In this document: positions 9,627 to 18,829 of the stretch, in pieces
Layout: every line of letters starts with the position of its first letter
Position numbering within the stretch: position 1 is the first letter of the stretch
Origin: Aminipila terrae
GTDB lineage: Bacteria; Bacillota; Clostridia; Peptostreptococcales; Anaerovoracaceae
Length of the DNA: 64,000 nucleotides
Reading direction: 5' to 3'
NCBI RefSeq assembly: GCF_010120715.1
Contig: NZ_CP047591.1
Location: forward strand, 2,232,001-2,296,000
Program-made: the position numbers and the translations under genes
Notes under the pieces: generated by a model
Told to the model about the DNA's origin: nothing
The model's input: only the letters and a program-made list of their open reading frames with translations
Database searches by the model: none

Positions 9627-10100
9627 ATGGCAGAAGAAATATTACTAACCAAAGATGGCTACGATAAAATTGTAGCAGAACATGAAGAGTTAGTTTCTGT
9701 AAGACGTAAAGAGGTTTCAGAAAGATTAAAGGAAGCCATTTCCTATGGTGACTTATCTGAGAACGCTGAATATGATGCTGCGAAAAATGAACAGGCAGAA
9801 CTGGAAGAAAGAATCCATAAGCTTGAAACAATGATTCGTAAAGCAAAAATTATAGATGAAAATGAAATGCCCAAAGACCATGTTAATGTTGGGCTTAAAG
9901 TCAAAATTAAGGTCCAGGAGACTGGCCTCGAGGCTGAGTACACAATAGTTGGTTCCACAGAAGCAGATCCTTTCGAGGGGAAAATTTCAAACGAATCTGC
10001 TGTAGGCGGTGCGCTTATGGGACAAAAACTTGGCTCAGTAGTTGAAATTCAGGTTCCTGATGGCCTTATGCATTATGAGATTTTAGATATTTACAAGTAA
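9627..10100 (+). CDS. greA: transcription elongation factor GreA
   Basis: 157 residues, the usual GreA length, when begun at the ATG at 9627 with AAAGGAG 10 bases upstream; a longer open frame from 9561 is not needed. N-terminal coiled coil with the basic/acidic tip (GDLSENAEYDAAKNEQ, about 43-58), which enters the RNA polymerase secondary channel and stimulates transcript cleavage, followed by the FKBP-like C-terminal domain (EGKISNESAVGGALMG). Lies between dusB and lysS as in many Clostridia. Confidence 0.95.
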   Translation: MAEEILLTKDGYDKIVAEHEELVSVRRKEVSERLKEAISYGDLSENAEYDAAKNEQAELEERIHKLETMIRKAKIIDENEMPKDHVNVGLKVKIKVQETGLEAEYTIVGSTEADPFEGKISNESAVGGALMGQKLGSVVEIQVPDGLMHYEILDIYK

Positions 10101-10152
10101 GACAGCCTGAGTACCAGGCATCACAATATAGAGAAGATGTAAGAGGTATACT

Positions 10153-11693
10153 ATGAGTACAGAAGAAAACAGAAATGTAAATCCGGAAGTTGAAGAAGAG
10201 CTTTCAGAAGAGAAGCTTAACGAACAAAGACTGATAAGAAGAGAGAAACTTAAGAAACTTCAGGAAATGGGAAAAAATCCGTTTTTGATTGAAAACTGGA
10301 AGGTAACTGCTTATAGCATGGATATCAAGGATAACTTTGAAGAGACAGAAGGCAAGAGCGTATCCTGTGCGGGCAGAATGATGGCAAACAGACATATGGG
10401 AAAGGCTTCCTTTATTGATATTCAGGATAAACAGGGAAGAATTCAGGGTTATGTAAGACAGGATGCTATTACACCAGAGGAATATGAAATATTTCTAACC
10501 TATGATATTGGTGATATCGTGGGGTAGAAGGTGAAGTTTTCAAAACAAGACATGGTGAAATTTCTATTAAAATACACAAAATAGTATTACTTTCAAAATC
10601 ATTACAGGTACTTCCAAATAAATTCCATGGATTAAAAGATCAGGATCAGAGATATCGTCAAAGGTATGTGGATCTTATTGTAAATCCTGAGGTGAAAAAT
10701 ACTTTTATACAGCGATCAAAGATTATCCATTCCATTAAAGATGTTCTTGAAAACAAATATGGATATCTGGAAGTGGATACACCTATTTTAACAACCATTG
10801 CAGGTGGTGCTAATGCAAGACCATTCGCAACTCATCACAATACACTTGATTTAGATATGAAACTTCGTATCTCCAATGAATTATTCCTGAAGAGATTGAT
10901 TGTAGGTGGTCTGGACAGAGTATACGAAATGGGTAAAATGTTCAGAAATGAAGGAATGGACAGAAATCACAATCCGGAATTTACTTCTATGGAATGCTAT
11001 ATGGCTTACGCGGATATGGATACCATGATGGAGGTTACGGAACAGGTTGTTTCACAGGCAGCTTTGGCAGCTACAGGAAGTATGGTTATTGAGTATCAGG
11101 GAAAGAAATTTGACCTTACACCTCCTTGGAGAAGATTAAATATGGCAGATGCCATTAAAGAAATTACCGGAGTGGATTTTGCTGCTATCGTAACCGATGA
11201 AGAAGCAAGGGCTGCTGCAATTAAACAGGGTATGGACAAAGATGAAGTAAAAGGCATGACAAGAGGTAAGATTCTGGCAGAAATGTTTGAAGAATTCTGT
11301 GAAGATGTACCGGGATATCTTGACGGACCTGTCTTTGTAACAGGACATCCTGTTGAAATTTCTCCTCTTGCTAAGAGGGATCCACAAGACCCAAGAATCA
11401 CAAGAAGATTTGAAGCTTATGTGAACTGCTGGGAAATTGCCAATGCATTCTCAGAATTAAATGATCCAATTGACCAGTATGAAAGATTTAAAGAACAACA
11501 GGCACAGTTGGATGATGGCACTGATGATGAAGCACATCCAATGGATGAAGATTTTGTAAATGCACTTGAAGTGGGACTTCCTCCAACAGGAGGTTTGGGA
11601 ATCGGTATTGACAGAGTGATTATGCTTATAACAAATGCCCCGTCAATCAGAGATATTATTTTGTTCCCTACAATGAAACCGATTGATAAATAA
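10153..11693 (+). CDS. lysS: lysyl-tRNA synthetase, class II (one frame break)
   Basis: Charges tRNA-Lys. N-terminal OB-fold anticodon domain is in the first part (SCAGRMMANRHMGKASFIDIQD); class II catalytic domain follows (RSKIIHSIKDVLE, FRNEGMDRNHNPEFTSMECY motif 2, GLGIGIDRV motif 3). The frame breaks at 10521-10524: GTG GGG TAG is read where GTG GGG GTA GAA is expected, i.e. one G is missing from the run. Repaired length is about 513 residues, normal for LysRS. As an essential gene it is very likely intact in the organism. Confidence 0.93.
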
Positions 11694-11701
11694 TGGATGA
11701 T

Positions 11702-11727
11702 AGCCCTTGCATAAGGGGCTTATTTCA
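11702..11727 (+). terminator. weak terminator after lysS
   Basis: AGCCC (11702-11706) pairs with GGGCT (11716-11720), followed by TATTT. Short stem and weak T run. Confidence 0.45.
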
Positions 11728-11785
11728 TATACAATAGATTTATATGGCCTTTCAGGCCCAGAAAAAGGACGAGGAGTTTAGAAAA

Positions 11786-13183
11786 ATGGGAAAAGATATA
11801 CAGATAAGAGAGCTTTACAGAAATACAGCTGCTCATGCCGAAAAAGAAGTTATGATAAGAGGCTGGGTGAGAACCAACAGAAGTTCAAATAAATTTGGAT
11901 TTATAGAGCTGAATGACGGTTCGTTTTTTAAATCTGTCCAGATTGTTTATGAGCAGGATATGATTGAAAACTTCGAAAAAATAGCAAAAGCACCAATTTC
12001 GGCAGCCCTTATGGTCAGAGGAACTCTGGTATTGACTCCGGATGCAAAGCAGCCGTTTGAAGTAAAAGCTAAAGAAATTGAAATAGAAGCTGGAGCAGAT
12101 GCAGATTATCCCCTTCAGAAAAAAAGGCACAGCCTTGAATTCCTGAGAGAAATTGCACATCTAAGACCTAGAAGCAATACTTTCTCAGCTGTTTTCAGAG
12201 TCAGGTCTTTAGTTGCATATGCAATTCATCAGTTCTTTCAGGATCAGAATTTCGTGTATGTGCATACTCCTATTGTAACCGGAAGTGATTGCGAAGGCGC
12301 AGGAGAAATGTTCAGGATTACAACCCTGGATATGGAAAATCCACCGAAGAATGAGAACGGAAAGGTTGATTATGACCAGGATTTCTTTGGAAAAGAAACA
12401 AGCTTAACTGTAAGTGGACAGTTAGAAGCAGAAACGTTTGCATTGGCATTTAGAAATGTATATACTTTTGGGCCAACATTCAGGGCTGAAAACTCTAATA
12501 CAGCCAGACATGCATCAGAATTCTGGATGATTGAGCCGGAAGTAGCTTTTGCAGATTTAACAGACAATATGGACCTGGCTGAATCTATGATTAAGTATAT
12601 CATTAACTATGTTCTTGAACATGCACCTGAAGAAATGGACTTTTTTAACAGTTTTGTTGACAAGGGACTGACAGACAGACTGAATAACATTGTAAGCAAT
12701 GACTTTGCACGCATTTCTTATACAGAAGCTGTGGATTTACTTCTTAAGTCTGGTAAAGAATTCCAGTATCCTGTAGAATGGGGCATTGATTTGCAGACAG
12801 AGCATGAGAGATATATTACCGAGGAAATCTTTAAGAAACCTGTGTTTGTTACGGACTATCCCAAAGAAATAAAGGCCTTCTATATGAGATTAAATGATGA
12901 TAACAAGACTGTGGCTGCGTGTGATCTTTTAGTGCCAGGAGTTGGAGAAATCATAGGAGGAAGCCAGAGAGAAGAACGATATGACGTACTATCTTCCCGC
13001 ATGAAGGAACTTGGACTAAATGAAGAAGATTACTGGTGGTACATGGATCTCAGAAAATACGGTGGTGTTAAACATGCAGGATATGGTCTGGGATTTGAAA
13101 GAATTATTATGTATGTGACAGGTATGAGCAATATCAGAGATGTACTGCCATTCCCAAGAACTCCAAAGACAGCTGAATTCTAA
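11786..13183 (+). CDS. asnS: asparaginyl-tRNA synthetase
   Basis: 465 residues from the ATG at 11786, chosen because GAGGAG lies 9 bases upstream and this matches the AsnRS family start; the frame is open 14 codons further up. OB-fold anticodon domain (VMIRGWVRTNRSSNKFGFIEL) then class II core: motif 2 FRAENSNTARHASEFWMIEPE, then GEIIGGSQREERYD and motif 3 GYGLGFERIIMYVTGMSNIRD. Asn-type and not Asp-type because of the GGSQREERYD block. Followed after 12 bases by an asparaginase, so asparagine use and turnover genes are adjacent. Confidence 0.94.
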   Translation: MGKDIQIRELYRNTAAHAEKEVMIRGWVRTNRSSNKFGFIELNDGSFFKSVQIVYEQDMIENFEKIAKAPISAALMVRGTLVLTPDAKQPFEVKAKEIEIEAGADADYPLQKKRHSLEFLREIAHLRPRSNTFSAVFRVRSLVAYAIHQFFQDQNFVYVHTPIVTGSDCEGAGEMFRITTLDMENPPKNENGKVDYDQDFFGKETSLTVSGQLEAETFALAFRNVYTFGPTFRAENSNTARHASEFWMIEPEVAFADLTDNMDLAESMIKYIINYVLEHAPEEMDFFNSFVDKGLTDRLNNIVSNDFARISYTEAVDLLLKSGKEFQYPVEWGIDLQTEHERYITEEIFKKPVFVTDYPKEIKAFYMRLNDDNKTVAACDLLVPGVGEIIGGSQREERYDVLSSRMKELGLNEEDYWWYMDLRKYGGVKHAGYGLGFERIIMYVTGMSNIRDVLPFPRTPKTAEF

Positions 13184-13195
13184 AGGAGAAAAGTT

Positions 13196-14209
13196 GTGAA
13201 AAAGAAAATCTGTATTATTTATACCGGCGGTACTATCGGAATGAAAGAGACAGAGTATGGGTATGCTCCCGTTCCCGGATATATGGAGAAGACCTTAAGG
13301 GGAATGCAGGAATTTAGAGAGCCTGAGATACCAGACTATGATTTTATTGAATATACACCGCTTTTAGATTCATCTAATATTACCGTTGAAAACTGGAATC
13401 AGATTGGGAAAGATATAAGAGAACGGTATTGTGATTATAATGGCTTTGTGGTTATGCACGGAACAGATACCATGGCTTACACCGCATCGGCTTTATCCTT
13501 TATGCTGCAGGGATTGTCAAAACCTGTTATTCTCACGGGCTCACAAATCCCTTTATGTAAAGTGAGAAGTGATGCAAGAGAAAATCTGATAACTTCCATG
13601 ATTATTGCGGCCGAATATAATATACCGGAAGTATGTATTTATTTTGGCGGAAAACTCATAAGAGGAAATCGGTCAACAAAGGTTAGTTCGGATATGCTGA
13701 TTGCTTTTGATTCTCCTAATTATGGGCCTTTAGCAGAGGCTGGGGTAAATATCACTTTAAATCAAAAAAGAATCAGATTGGAAAGCAAAGAATTGAGCTT
13801 TTGCCCCTTTGAAAATAATCAGATTGCAGTATTAAAGATTTTCCCTGGCATACAATTTGAAATCTTTGAAAACATCATGACTGAAAAACTAAAAGGGATT
13901 GTTATTGAGGCTTTTGGCGCAGGAAATATACCACAGAATGACGATTCAATGATCCGGATGCTGCAAAATGCCAAGTCCAATGGGACGTATATCATCGTTT
14001 GTACTCAGTGCCATAGGGGTTCTGCTACCATTGGACAGTATGAGACTAGTAAGCCTCTTGCTGAAGCCGGAGCCATAAGCGGATTTGATATGACTGTAGA
14101 GGCTGCAGTTACAAAGTTATATTATTTGCTGAGCAAGCACTATGAGCCAAGAGAAATCAGACTTCTTATGGAAAGCGATCTCCGGGGAGAACTGACACGT
14201 GATGTATAG
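13196..14209 (+). CDS. ansA: type I (cytoplasmic) L-asparaginase
   Basis: 337 residues, no signal peptide. Hydrolyses asparagine to aspartate and ammonia. Both catalytic Thr motifs are visible: IYTGGTIGM at 8-16 and VVMHGTDTMAYTA at about 86-98; the Lys of the second triad sits in the SGKP-like segment after LTGSQIPL. Start is GTG at 13196 with AAAGGAG upstream. Length fits the AnsA/type I family. Likely co-transcribed with asnS; a terminator follows. Confidence 0.93.
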   Translation: MKKKICIIYTGGTIGMKETEYGYAPVPGYMEKTLRGMQEFREPEIPDYDFIEYTPLLDSSNITVENWNQIGKDIRERYCDYNGFVVMHGTDTMAYTASALSFMLQGLSKPVILTGSQIPLCKVRSDARENLITSMIIAAEYNIPEVCIYFGGKLIRGNRSTKVSSDMLIAFDSPNYGPLAEAGVNITLNQKRIRLESKELSFCPFENNQIAVLKIFPGIQFEIFENIMTEKLKGIVIEAFGAGNIPQNDDSMIRMLQNAKSNGTYIIVCTQCHRGSATIGQYETSKPLAEAGAISGFDMTVEAAVTKLYYLLSKHYEPREIRLLMESDLRGELTRDV

Positions 14210-14236
14210 AAAAAACGCAGATTAATAGCTAATAAG

Positions 14237-14295
14237 AAAAGGCTTATTAAAATAATGGTGCAGGTGTCACTGGGTTATTTTAGCAGGCCTTTTTT
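14237..14295 (+). terminator. terminator after ansA
   Basis: Nested stems AAAAGGC / GCCTTTT and TAAAATAA / TTATTTTA, with T run at 14290-14295. Confidence 0.8.
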
Positions 14296-14355
14296 AATTA
14301 AAGATAATTTTTCATTTTACTTTATTATAATAATTTAACTGGTGGTGATGTTTAC

Positions 14356-15078
14356 ATGGATAGAATGTATATTAATAGTGCCATTCTCAATGAAGAAATC
14401 CCAAGAGACTCTTACCTTTGTCATGTGCCTGCTATTAAATATCTCATAAATAATAAGTCTATTTCATTTTCAAGCAATGTAACATTTTTTGTTGGAGAAA
14501 ATGGCACAGGAAAATCTACTTTGCTGGAAGCTATTGCTGTTGCGTATGGATTTAATGCAGAGGGGGGGACAAAGAATTTTAATTTTTCAACCAACAAAAC
14601 CCATTCAGAACTGTGTGAGTATTTAACTATCTCTAAATCCAGATATGCAAAGGATGGTTTCTTCCTAAGGGCAGAAAGTTTCTACAATTTTGCTACCAAT
14701 GTGGATGAGTTAGATCTTTCCGGAAACTATGGAGGGAAATCCCTGCATAATCAATCCCATGGGGAAAGTTTTCTTTCTTTAGTGCAGAACAGATTTGGTG
14801 GAAAAGGAATGTATATTCTTGATGAACCAGAAGCTGCTCTTTCACCAACCAGGCTTCTGTCCCTGATAGCGGAGATTGATGCATTAGTGAAACAAGATTC
14901 CCAATTTATTATAGCCACTCATTCACCGATTCTCATGACTTTTCCTCGTTCCACAATCTATCAGTTTACGGAGTCAGGTATAGAAATGGTAGATTATAAA
15001 CAGACGGAACACTATCAGCTGTCCAGAAGTTTTTTGGAGAATCCAGAAAAAATGTTACACTATTTACTGGGAGACTAA
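14356..15078 (+). CDS. AAA ATPase of the ABC/SMC-like predicted-ATPase family
   Basis: 240 residues. Walker A GENGTGKST at 47-55, an ABC-type signature (SHGESFL, 134-140), Walker B MYILDEPEAALS with Asp156/Glu157, and a switch His in ATHSPILM near 196. This is the compact single-domain ATPase family (COG3910-like) that is widespread in bacteria with no firm function. It has no toxin, nuclease or transporter partner beside it: the flanks are a terminator on each side. So a stand-alone gene; I do not assign a defence role. Confidence 0.8.
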   Translation: MDRMYINSAILNEEIPRDSYLCHVPAIKYLINNKSISFSSNVTFFVGENGTGKSTLLEAIAVAYGFNAEGGTKNFNFSTNKTHSELCEYLTISKSRYAKDGFFLRAESFYNFATNVDELDLSGNYGGKSLHNQSHGESFLSLVQNRFGGKGMYILDEPEAALSPTRLLSLIAEIDALVKQDSQFIIATHSPILMTFPRSTIYQFTESGIEMVDYKQTEHYQLSRSFLENPEKMLHYLLGD

Positions 15079-15120
15079 AGGGTTAAAAGAGTGCGATTAC
15101 AGATTGAAAAACTAACGATG

Positions 15121-15156
15121 AATCGTCAGATAAATCAAATATTCTGACGATTTTGT
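15121..15156 (+). terminator. terminator after the ATPase gene
   Basis: Stem AATCGTCAGA (15121-15130) / TCTGACGATT (15143-15152) followed by TTGTTT. Confidence 0.85.
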
Positions 15157-15185
15157 TTGCCATATATAAACTCCAATGTTATAAT
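15157..15185 (+). promoter_or_regulatory. sigma-A promoter of the EF-G paralogue
   Basis: TTGCCA (15157-15162), 17-base spacer, TATAAT (15180-15185). It begins directly after the previous terminator. Confidence 0.75.
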
Positions 15186-15252
15186 GAGGGTGTAATGATC
15201 CGTGTATACATGATGATTCATTATCAAAAAATAATTTTGGGAGGGCTTATTT

Positions 15253-17211
15253 ATGAAGGGCTATACGAGCGATACTATTAGAAACGTTGCACTTGTTGGA
15301 CATGGCGGATGTGGTAAGACTACATTTTTGGAATCAGCTTTATTGGCAACAGGCGTGATTAACCGACTTGGCAGAGTTGAAGACGGAAATACAGTATCTG
15401 ACTACGACAAGATGGAAATTGAAAAGGGATATTCAATTAACACTTCTGTTGTTCCTATTGAATGGAAAGATAGCAAGATTAACTTTATTGATACCCCAGG
15501 ATATTTCGATTTTATCGGTGAAGTGAATGCAGCACTGAGAGCTGCCGAAGCTGCAGTGATTCTTGTGGATGCAGGTGCAGGTATTCAGGTAGGAACTGAA
15601 CAGGCTTGGAAGGCTTGTGAGAGATATAAGAAACCAAGATTTATTGTTATAAATAAGAGAGATAAAGATGAATTTGATTTTTATAAGACTTTTGACGAAT
15701 TAAAAGCAAAGTTTGGAGATACACTTATTCCGTTTAGCTGGCCCCTTTCAGCAGAAATAGATGAAGGTCTGAAAGAAGCCATTGCCATGACAGATGAAGA
15801 ACTTATGGACAAGTATTTTAATGGAGATGACTTTACAGATGATGAAATCAGAAGTGGATTAAGACACGGAATAGCTGATGGGGTTATTGTTCCTGTGTGC
15901 TCTTCTGCGTTCTCATTGGGACATGGAATTGAAGGATTGCTGGATTTACTTATTACATATGTACCTACTCCTTTGGAACATGGACCTTATTATGGATTTA
16001 ATGAGAAAAATGAGCATATTGAGAGAAAATCTGTGGTGGATGCACCAATGTCAGCCTTTGTATTTAAGACTATTGTTGACCCGTTTGTTGGTAAGATTTC
16101 CATTATGAAAGTTATCACAGGAAAAATAAATTCAGGAACAGAAGTTTTAAATGAGAGGTCCGATAAAGTAGAGAAATTAGGAAAGTTATTTTTCCTCAGA
16201 GGGAAAAACCAGTTGGAACTGAATTATGCTGAAGCCGGTGATATCGTCGCCGTAGCCAAACTGCAGTATACATTATCAGGAGATACTCTTTGTGACAAGA
16301 GTGATATCATTCGTTACTTACCTCTAGATTATCCTGAACCTTCATACTTTATAGCTATTGAAGCAGTGGATAAAGGTGATGAGGAAAAGATGGGAACAGG
16401 TCTCAATAAACTAAGAGAGGAAGATCCATCATTTATAGTAACAAGAAATAATGAAACCCATCAGACACTACTGGGTGGTCAGGGTGAAATCCAGCTGGGA
16501 ATTATCATAGCAAAATTGAAAGACAGATTTGGTGTTTCCGTAAAAACTGTACCTCAGAAAATTGCTTACAGAGAAACTATAAAAGGAAATTCCGATGTAC
16601 AGGGAAAACATAAAAAACAATCCGGCGGCGCGGGTCAGTACGGAGATGTTCATATCAGATTTTCCCCATCAGAACAGGAATTTGAATTCTCAGAGCAATT
16701 ATTCGGCGGATCCATACCTAAAAACTATGTTCCAGCAGTAGAAAAAGGCTTGATGGAATCTATGCATAAAGGACCTCTGGCTGGATGTAAAGTAGTAAAT
16801 ATAAAAGCCGTTCTTTATGATGGATCTTACCATGATGTGGACTCAAATGAAATGTCATTTAAAATAGCAGCTTCATTAGCCTTTAAGAAGGGCATCGTAG
16901 AGGCCAAACCATGCCTTCTGGAACCAGTTATGCATATGGAAATCACTGTTCCGGATGAATACATGGGAGATGTTATGGGAGATATGAACAAGAGAAGGGG
17001 TAAAATTCTGGGAATGGAACCACTTCAGGGAGGTGGACAAAAGCTTCTTGCAGAGGCTCCTCATGCTGAAATCTTTGATTATGCAGTATCCCTGAGAGCT
17101 ATGACTCAGGCAAGAGGATCATTTACACAAAAATTTGAGAGATATGAAGAAGTACCTACTCATTTAGCTGAAAAAATTATAGCCAAACATAAGGCTGAAA
17201 CTGAGGCATAG
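15253..17211 (+). CDS. EF-G-like translation factor GTPase (paralogue)
   Basis: 652 residues with all EF-G domains: GTPase core with P-loop GHGGCGKTT (17-25), DTPGYFDF, NKRD, then domain II, III, IV (GGAGQYGDVHIRF) and V. The window's canonical fusA is at 62325. Compared with the usual 690 or so residues, the G' insertion is short: FGDTLIPFSWPLSAEIDEGL passes almost directly to TDEELMDKYF. Clostridial paralogues of this type have been linked to recycling or stress translation, but the role of this one is unknown. GGGAGG site before ATG; own promoter and terminator. Confidence 0.87.
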   Translation: MKGYTSDTIRNVALVGHGGCGKTTFLESALLATGVINRLGRVEDGNTVSDYDKMEIEKGYSINTSVVPIEWKDSKINFIDTPGYFDFIGEVNAALRAAEAAVILVDAGAGIQVGTEQAWKACERYKKPRFIVINKRDKDEFDFYKTFDELKAKFGDTLIPFSWPLSAEIDEGLKEAIAMTDEELMDKYFNGDDFTDDEIRSGLRHGIADGVIVPVCSSAFSLGHGIEGLLDLLITYVPTPLEHGPYYGFNEKNEHIERKSVVDAPMSAFVFKTIVDPFVGKISIMKVITGKINSGTEVLNERSDKVEKLGKLFFLRGKNQLELNYAEAGDIVAVAKLQYTLSGDTLCDKSDIIRYLPLDYPEPSYFIAIEAVDKGDEEKMGTGLNKLREEDPSFIVTRNNETHQTLLGGQGEIQLGIIIAKLKDRFGVSVKTVPQKIAYRETIKGNSDVQGKHKKQSGGAGQYGDVHIRFSPSEQEFEFSEQLFGGSIPKNYVPAVEKGLMESMHKGPLAGCKVVNIKAVLYDGSYHDVDSNEMSFKIAASLAFKKGIVEAKPCLLEPVMHMEITVPDEYMGDVMGDMNKRRGKILGMEPLQGGGQKLLAEAPHAEIFDYAVSLRAMTQARGSFTQKFERYEEVPTHLAEKIIAKHKAETEA

Positions 17212-17233
17212 AGTAATATTTGAATTAAAAAGT

Positions 17234-17264
17234 AAGGGAGCAAACTATTATTGCTCCCTTTTTG
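17234..17264 (+). terminator. terminator after the EF-G paralogue
   Basis: Perfect stem AAGGGAGCAA (17234-17243) / TTGCTCCCTT (17251-17260) and T run. Confidence 0.9.
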
Positions 17265-17358
17265 TTGGCATTTTATCTAATATAAATTATACTAAGAGAA
17301 TAGAAAAAATAAGTAACATTCAGGTTTTATAGCTGAAAAGAATATAAAGGGGTAAAAG

Positions 17359-18747
17359 ATGAAAAAGGCAAAGACTATATTTGTATGCCAGGAATGTGGT
17401 TACGAGACTGCTAAATGGATGGGACAGTGCATCTGTGGAGCCTGGAACTCCATGGTAGAAGAAAAAGTAATCCCTGTGAATGAAAATGACAGCAGAAGCA
17501 GAACTACGGCTAATATAAGCGGAAATGCCAGGCAAAGAGTGAAAGCATCCAGATTATCAGAGGTCCAGTCGGGTAATTTTTCAAGAATTGATACCGGCAT
17601 AGGAGAGTTAAACAGGGTTTTAGGAGGAGGACTGGTCAAAGGTTCTCTTACGCTCATATCAGGAGAACCTGGTATAGGAAAGTCTACAATTATAATTCAG
17701 GCAGCCTCAAACATCGCCGGACAATATGGGAAGGTACTATATGTTTCTGGAGAAGAGTCGGAAGAACAGATTAAAATGCGGGGAGACAGAGTATGTAAAG
17801 GCAATATACAGAATCTGTTTTTACTGGCTGAAACCAATATGGAAAATATCATAAATGTCACAGAGGAATTAAAGCCGGAATTTATTATTATAGATTCCAT
17901 ACAAACTATGTATTCACCAGAACTGGATTCTGCACCAGGAAGTGTTTCCCAGGTGCGGGCTTGCGGAAACGAATTGATGAAAATGGGAAAGGTACAAAAT
18001 ATTCCAATATTTATAGTGGCTCATGTGACGAAATCAGGAGAACTTGCAGGCCCTAAAATAGTGGAACACTTAGTGGACTGTGTTCTTAATTTTTCTGGGG
18101 AGAGAAACCAGGAGTTAAGGATACTACGATGCTTTAAAAATAGATTTGGCACTACAAGTGAAATCGGGGCTTTCGAGATGATGGAAGAAGGTCTGGTTGA
18201 AATTGAAAACTTATCTAAAACTTTTCTTGAGGGAATGGAGGAAGGCGCGGAAGGAGCTATAGCTACTGCAGTTTATGAAGGCACAAGGCCTTTGCTTTTA
18301 GAAATTCAGGCGTTAACAGCCCCTACAAATATTGGTTTTGCCAGAAGAACTGCCATTGGCATTGATAATAACCGGCTGAACATGCTGCTGGCAGTGCTTG
18401 AACGAAAAGCGGGTCTGTCTCTCATAAACCAGGATGTATACGTCAATGTTGTAGGGGGATTAAGGCCAGACGGTACGTCTACGGATCTGGCCGTGGCCCT
18501 TGCTATATATTCTTCCTTTAAAGGTAAGACTGCGTCAGGGAAAACCCTGGCACTGGGTGAAATCGGACTGACCGGAGATTTGAGATCTGTTCAGAACTGT
18601 GAGAAGATTGTAAGAGAAGCAAGCAGAATGGGATTTTCAAGAATAATTTTACCGAAAAAAAATGAACTTGCCATTAAAGAGCCTCCGCAAAATGTAAAAC
18701 TTGTGGGAGTGTCAAATATCAGAGATGCTATTTCATGTTTTTCATAA
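17359..18747 (+). CDS. radA: DNA repair protein RadA
   Basis: 462 residues. RecA-like ATPase that processes recombination branches. N-terminal zinc finger C10-x2-C13 ... C24-x-C26, RecA core with Walker A GEPGIGKST, the RadA-specific KNRFGTTSEIG motif, and a C-terminal Lon-protease-like domain (DVYVNVVGGLRPDGTSTDLA). The second Cys pair is spaced by one residue where CxxC is usual. In Firmicutes radA sits upstream of the disA/yacL/ispD block, as here, but disA (c-di-AMP synthase) is not present between them; a permease, two-component pair and carD are. Confidence 0.94.
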   Translation: MKKAKTIFVCQECGYETAKWMGQCICGAWNSMVEEKVIPVNENDSRSRTTANISGNARQRVKASRLSEVQSGNFSRIDTGIGELNRVLGGGLVKGSLTLISGEPGIGKSTIIIQAASNIAGQYGKVLYVSGEESEEQIKMRGDRVCKGNIQNLFLLAETNMENIINVTEELKPEFIIIDSIQTMYSPELDSAPGSVSQVRACGNELMKMGKVQNIPIFIVAHVTKSGELAGPKIVEHLVDCVLNFSGERNQELRILRCFKNRFGTTSEIGAFEMMEEGLVEIENLSKTFLEGMEEGAEGAIATAVYEGTRPLLLEIQALTAPTNIGFARRTAIGIDNNRLNMLLAVLERKAGLSLINQDVYVNVVGGLRPDGTSTDLAVALAIYSSFKGKTASGKTLALGEIGLTGDLRSVQNCEKIVREASRMGFSRIILPKKNELAIKEPPQNVKLVGVSNIRDAISCFS

Positions 18748-18780
18748 AAAGCAAATATAATGAAGTTTGATTATCAATAA

Positions 18781-18815
18781 AAAAGTCAGATACAAAAGTG
18801 TATCTGACTTTTTGT
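18781..18815. terminator. bidirectional terminator between radA and the permease
   Basis: AAAAAGTCAGATACA / TGTATCTGACTTTTT, a perfect long stem with 4-base loop, usable from both convergent genes. Confidence 0.92.
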
Positions 18816-18829
18816 TACATAAGTATTAT

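Noticed and set aside
14356..15078. Stand-alone AAA ATPase as a defence gene
   Set aside because: No nuclease, toxin or other effector nearby; flanked by terminators and housekeeping genes.
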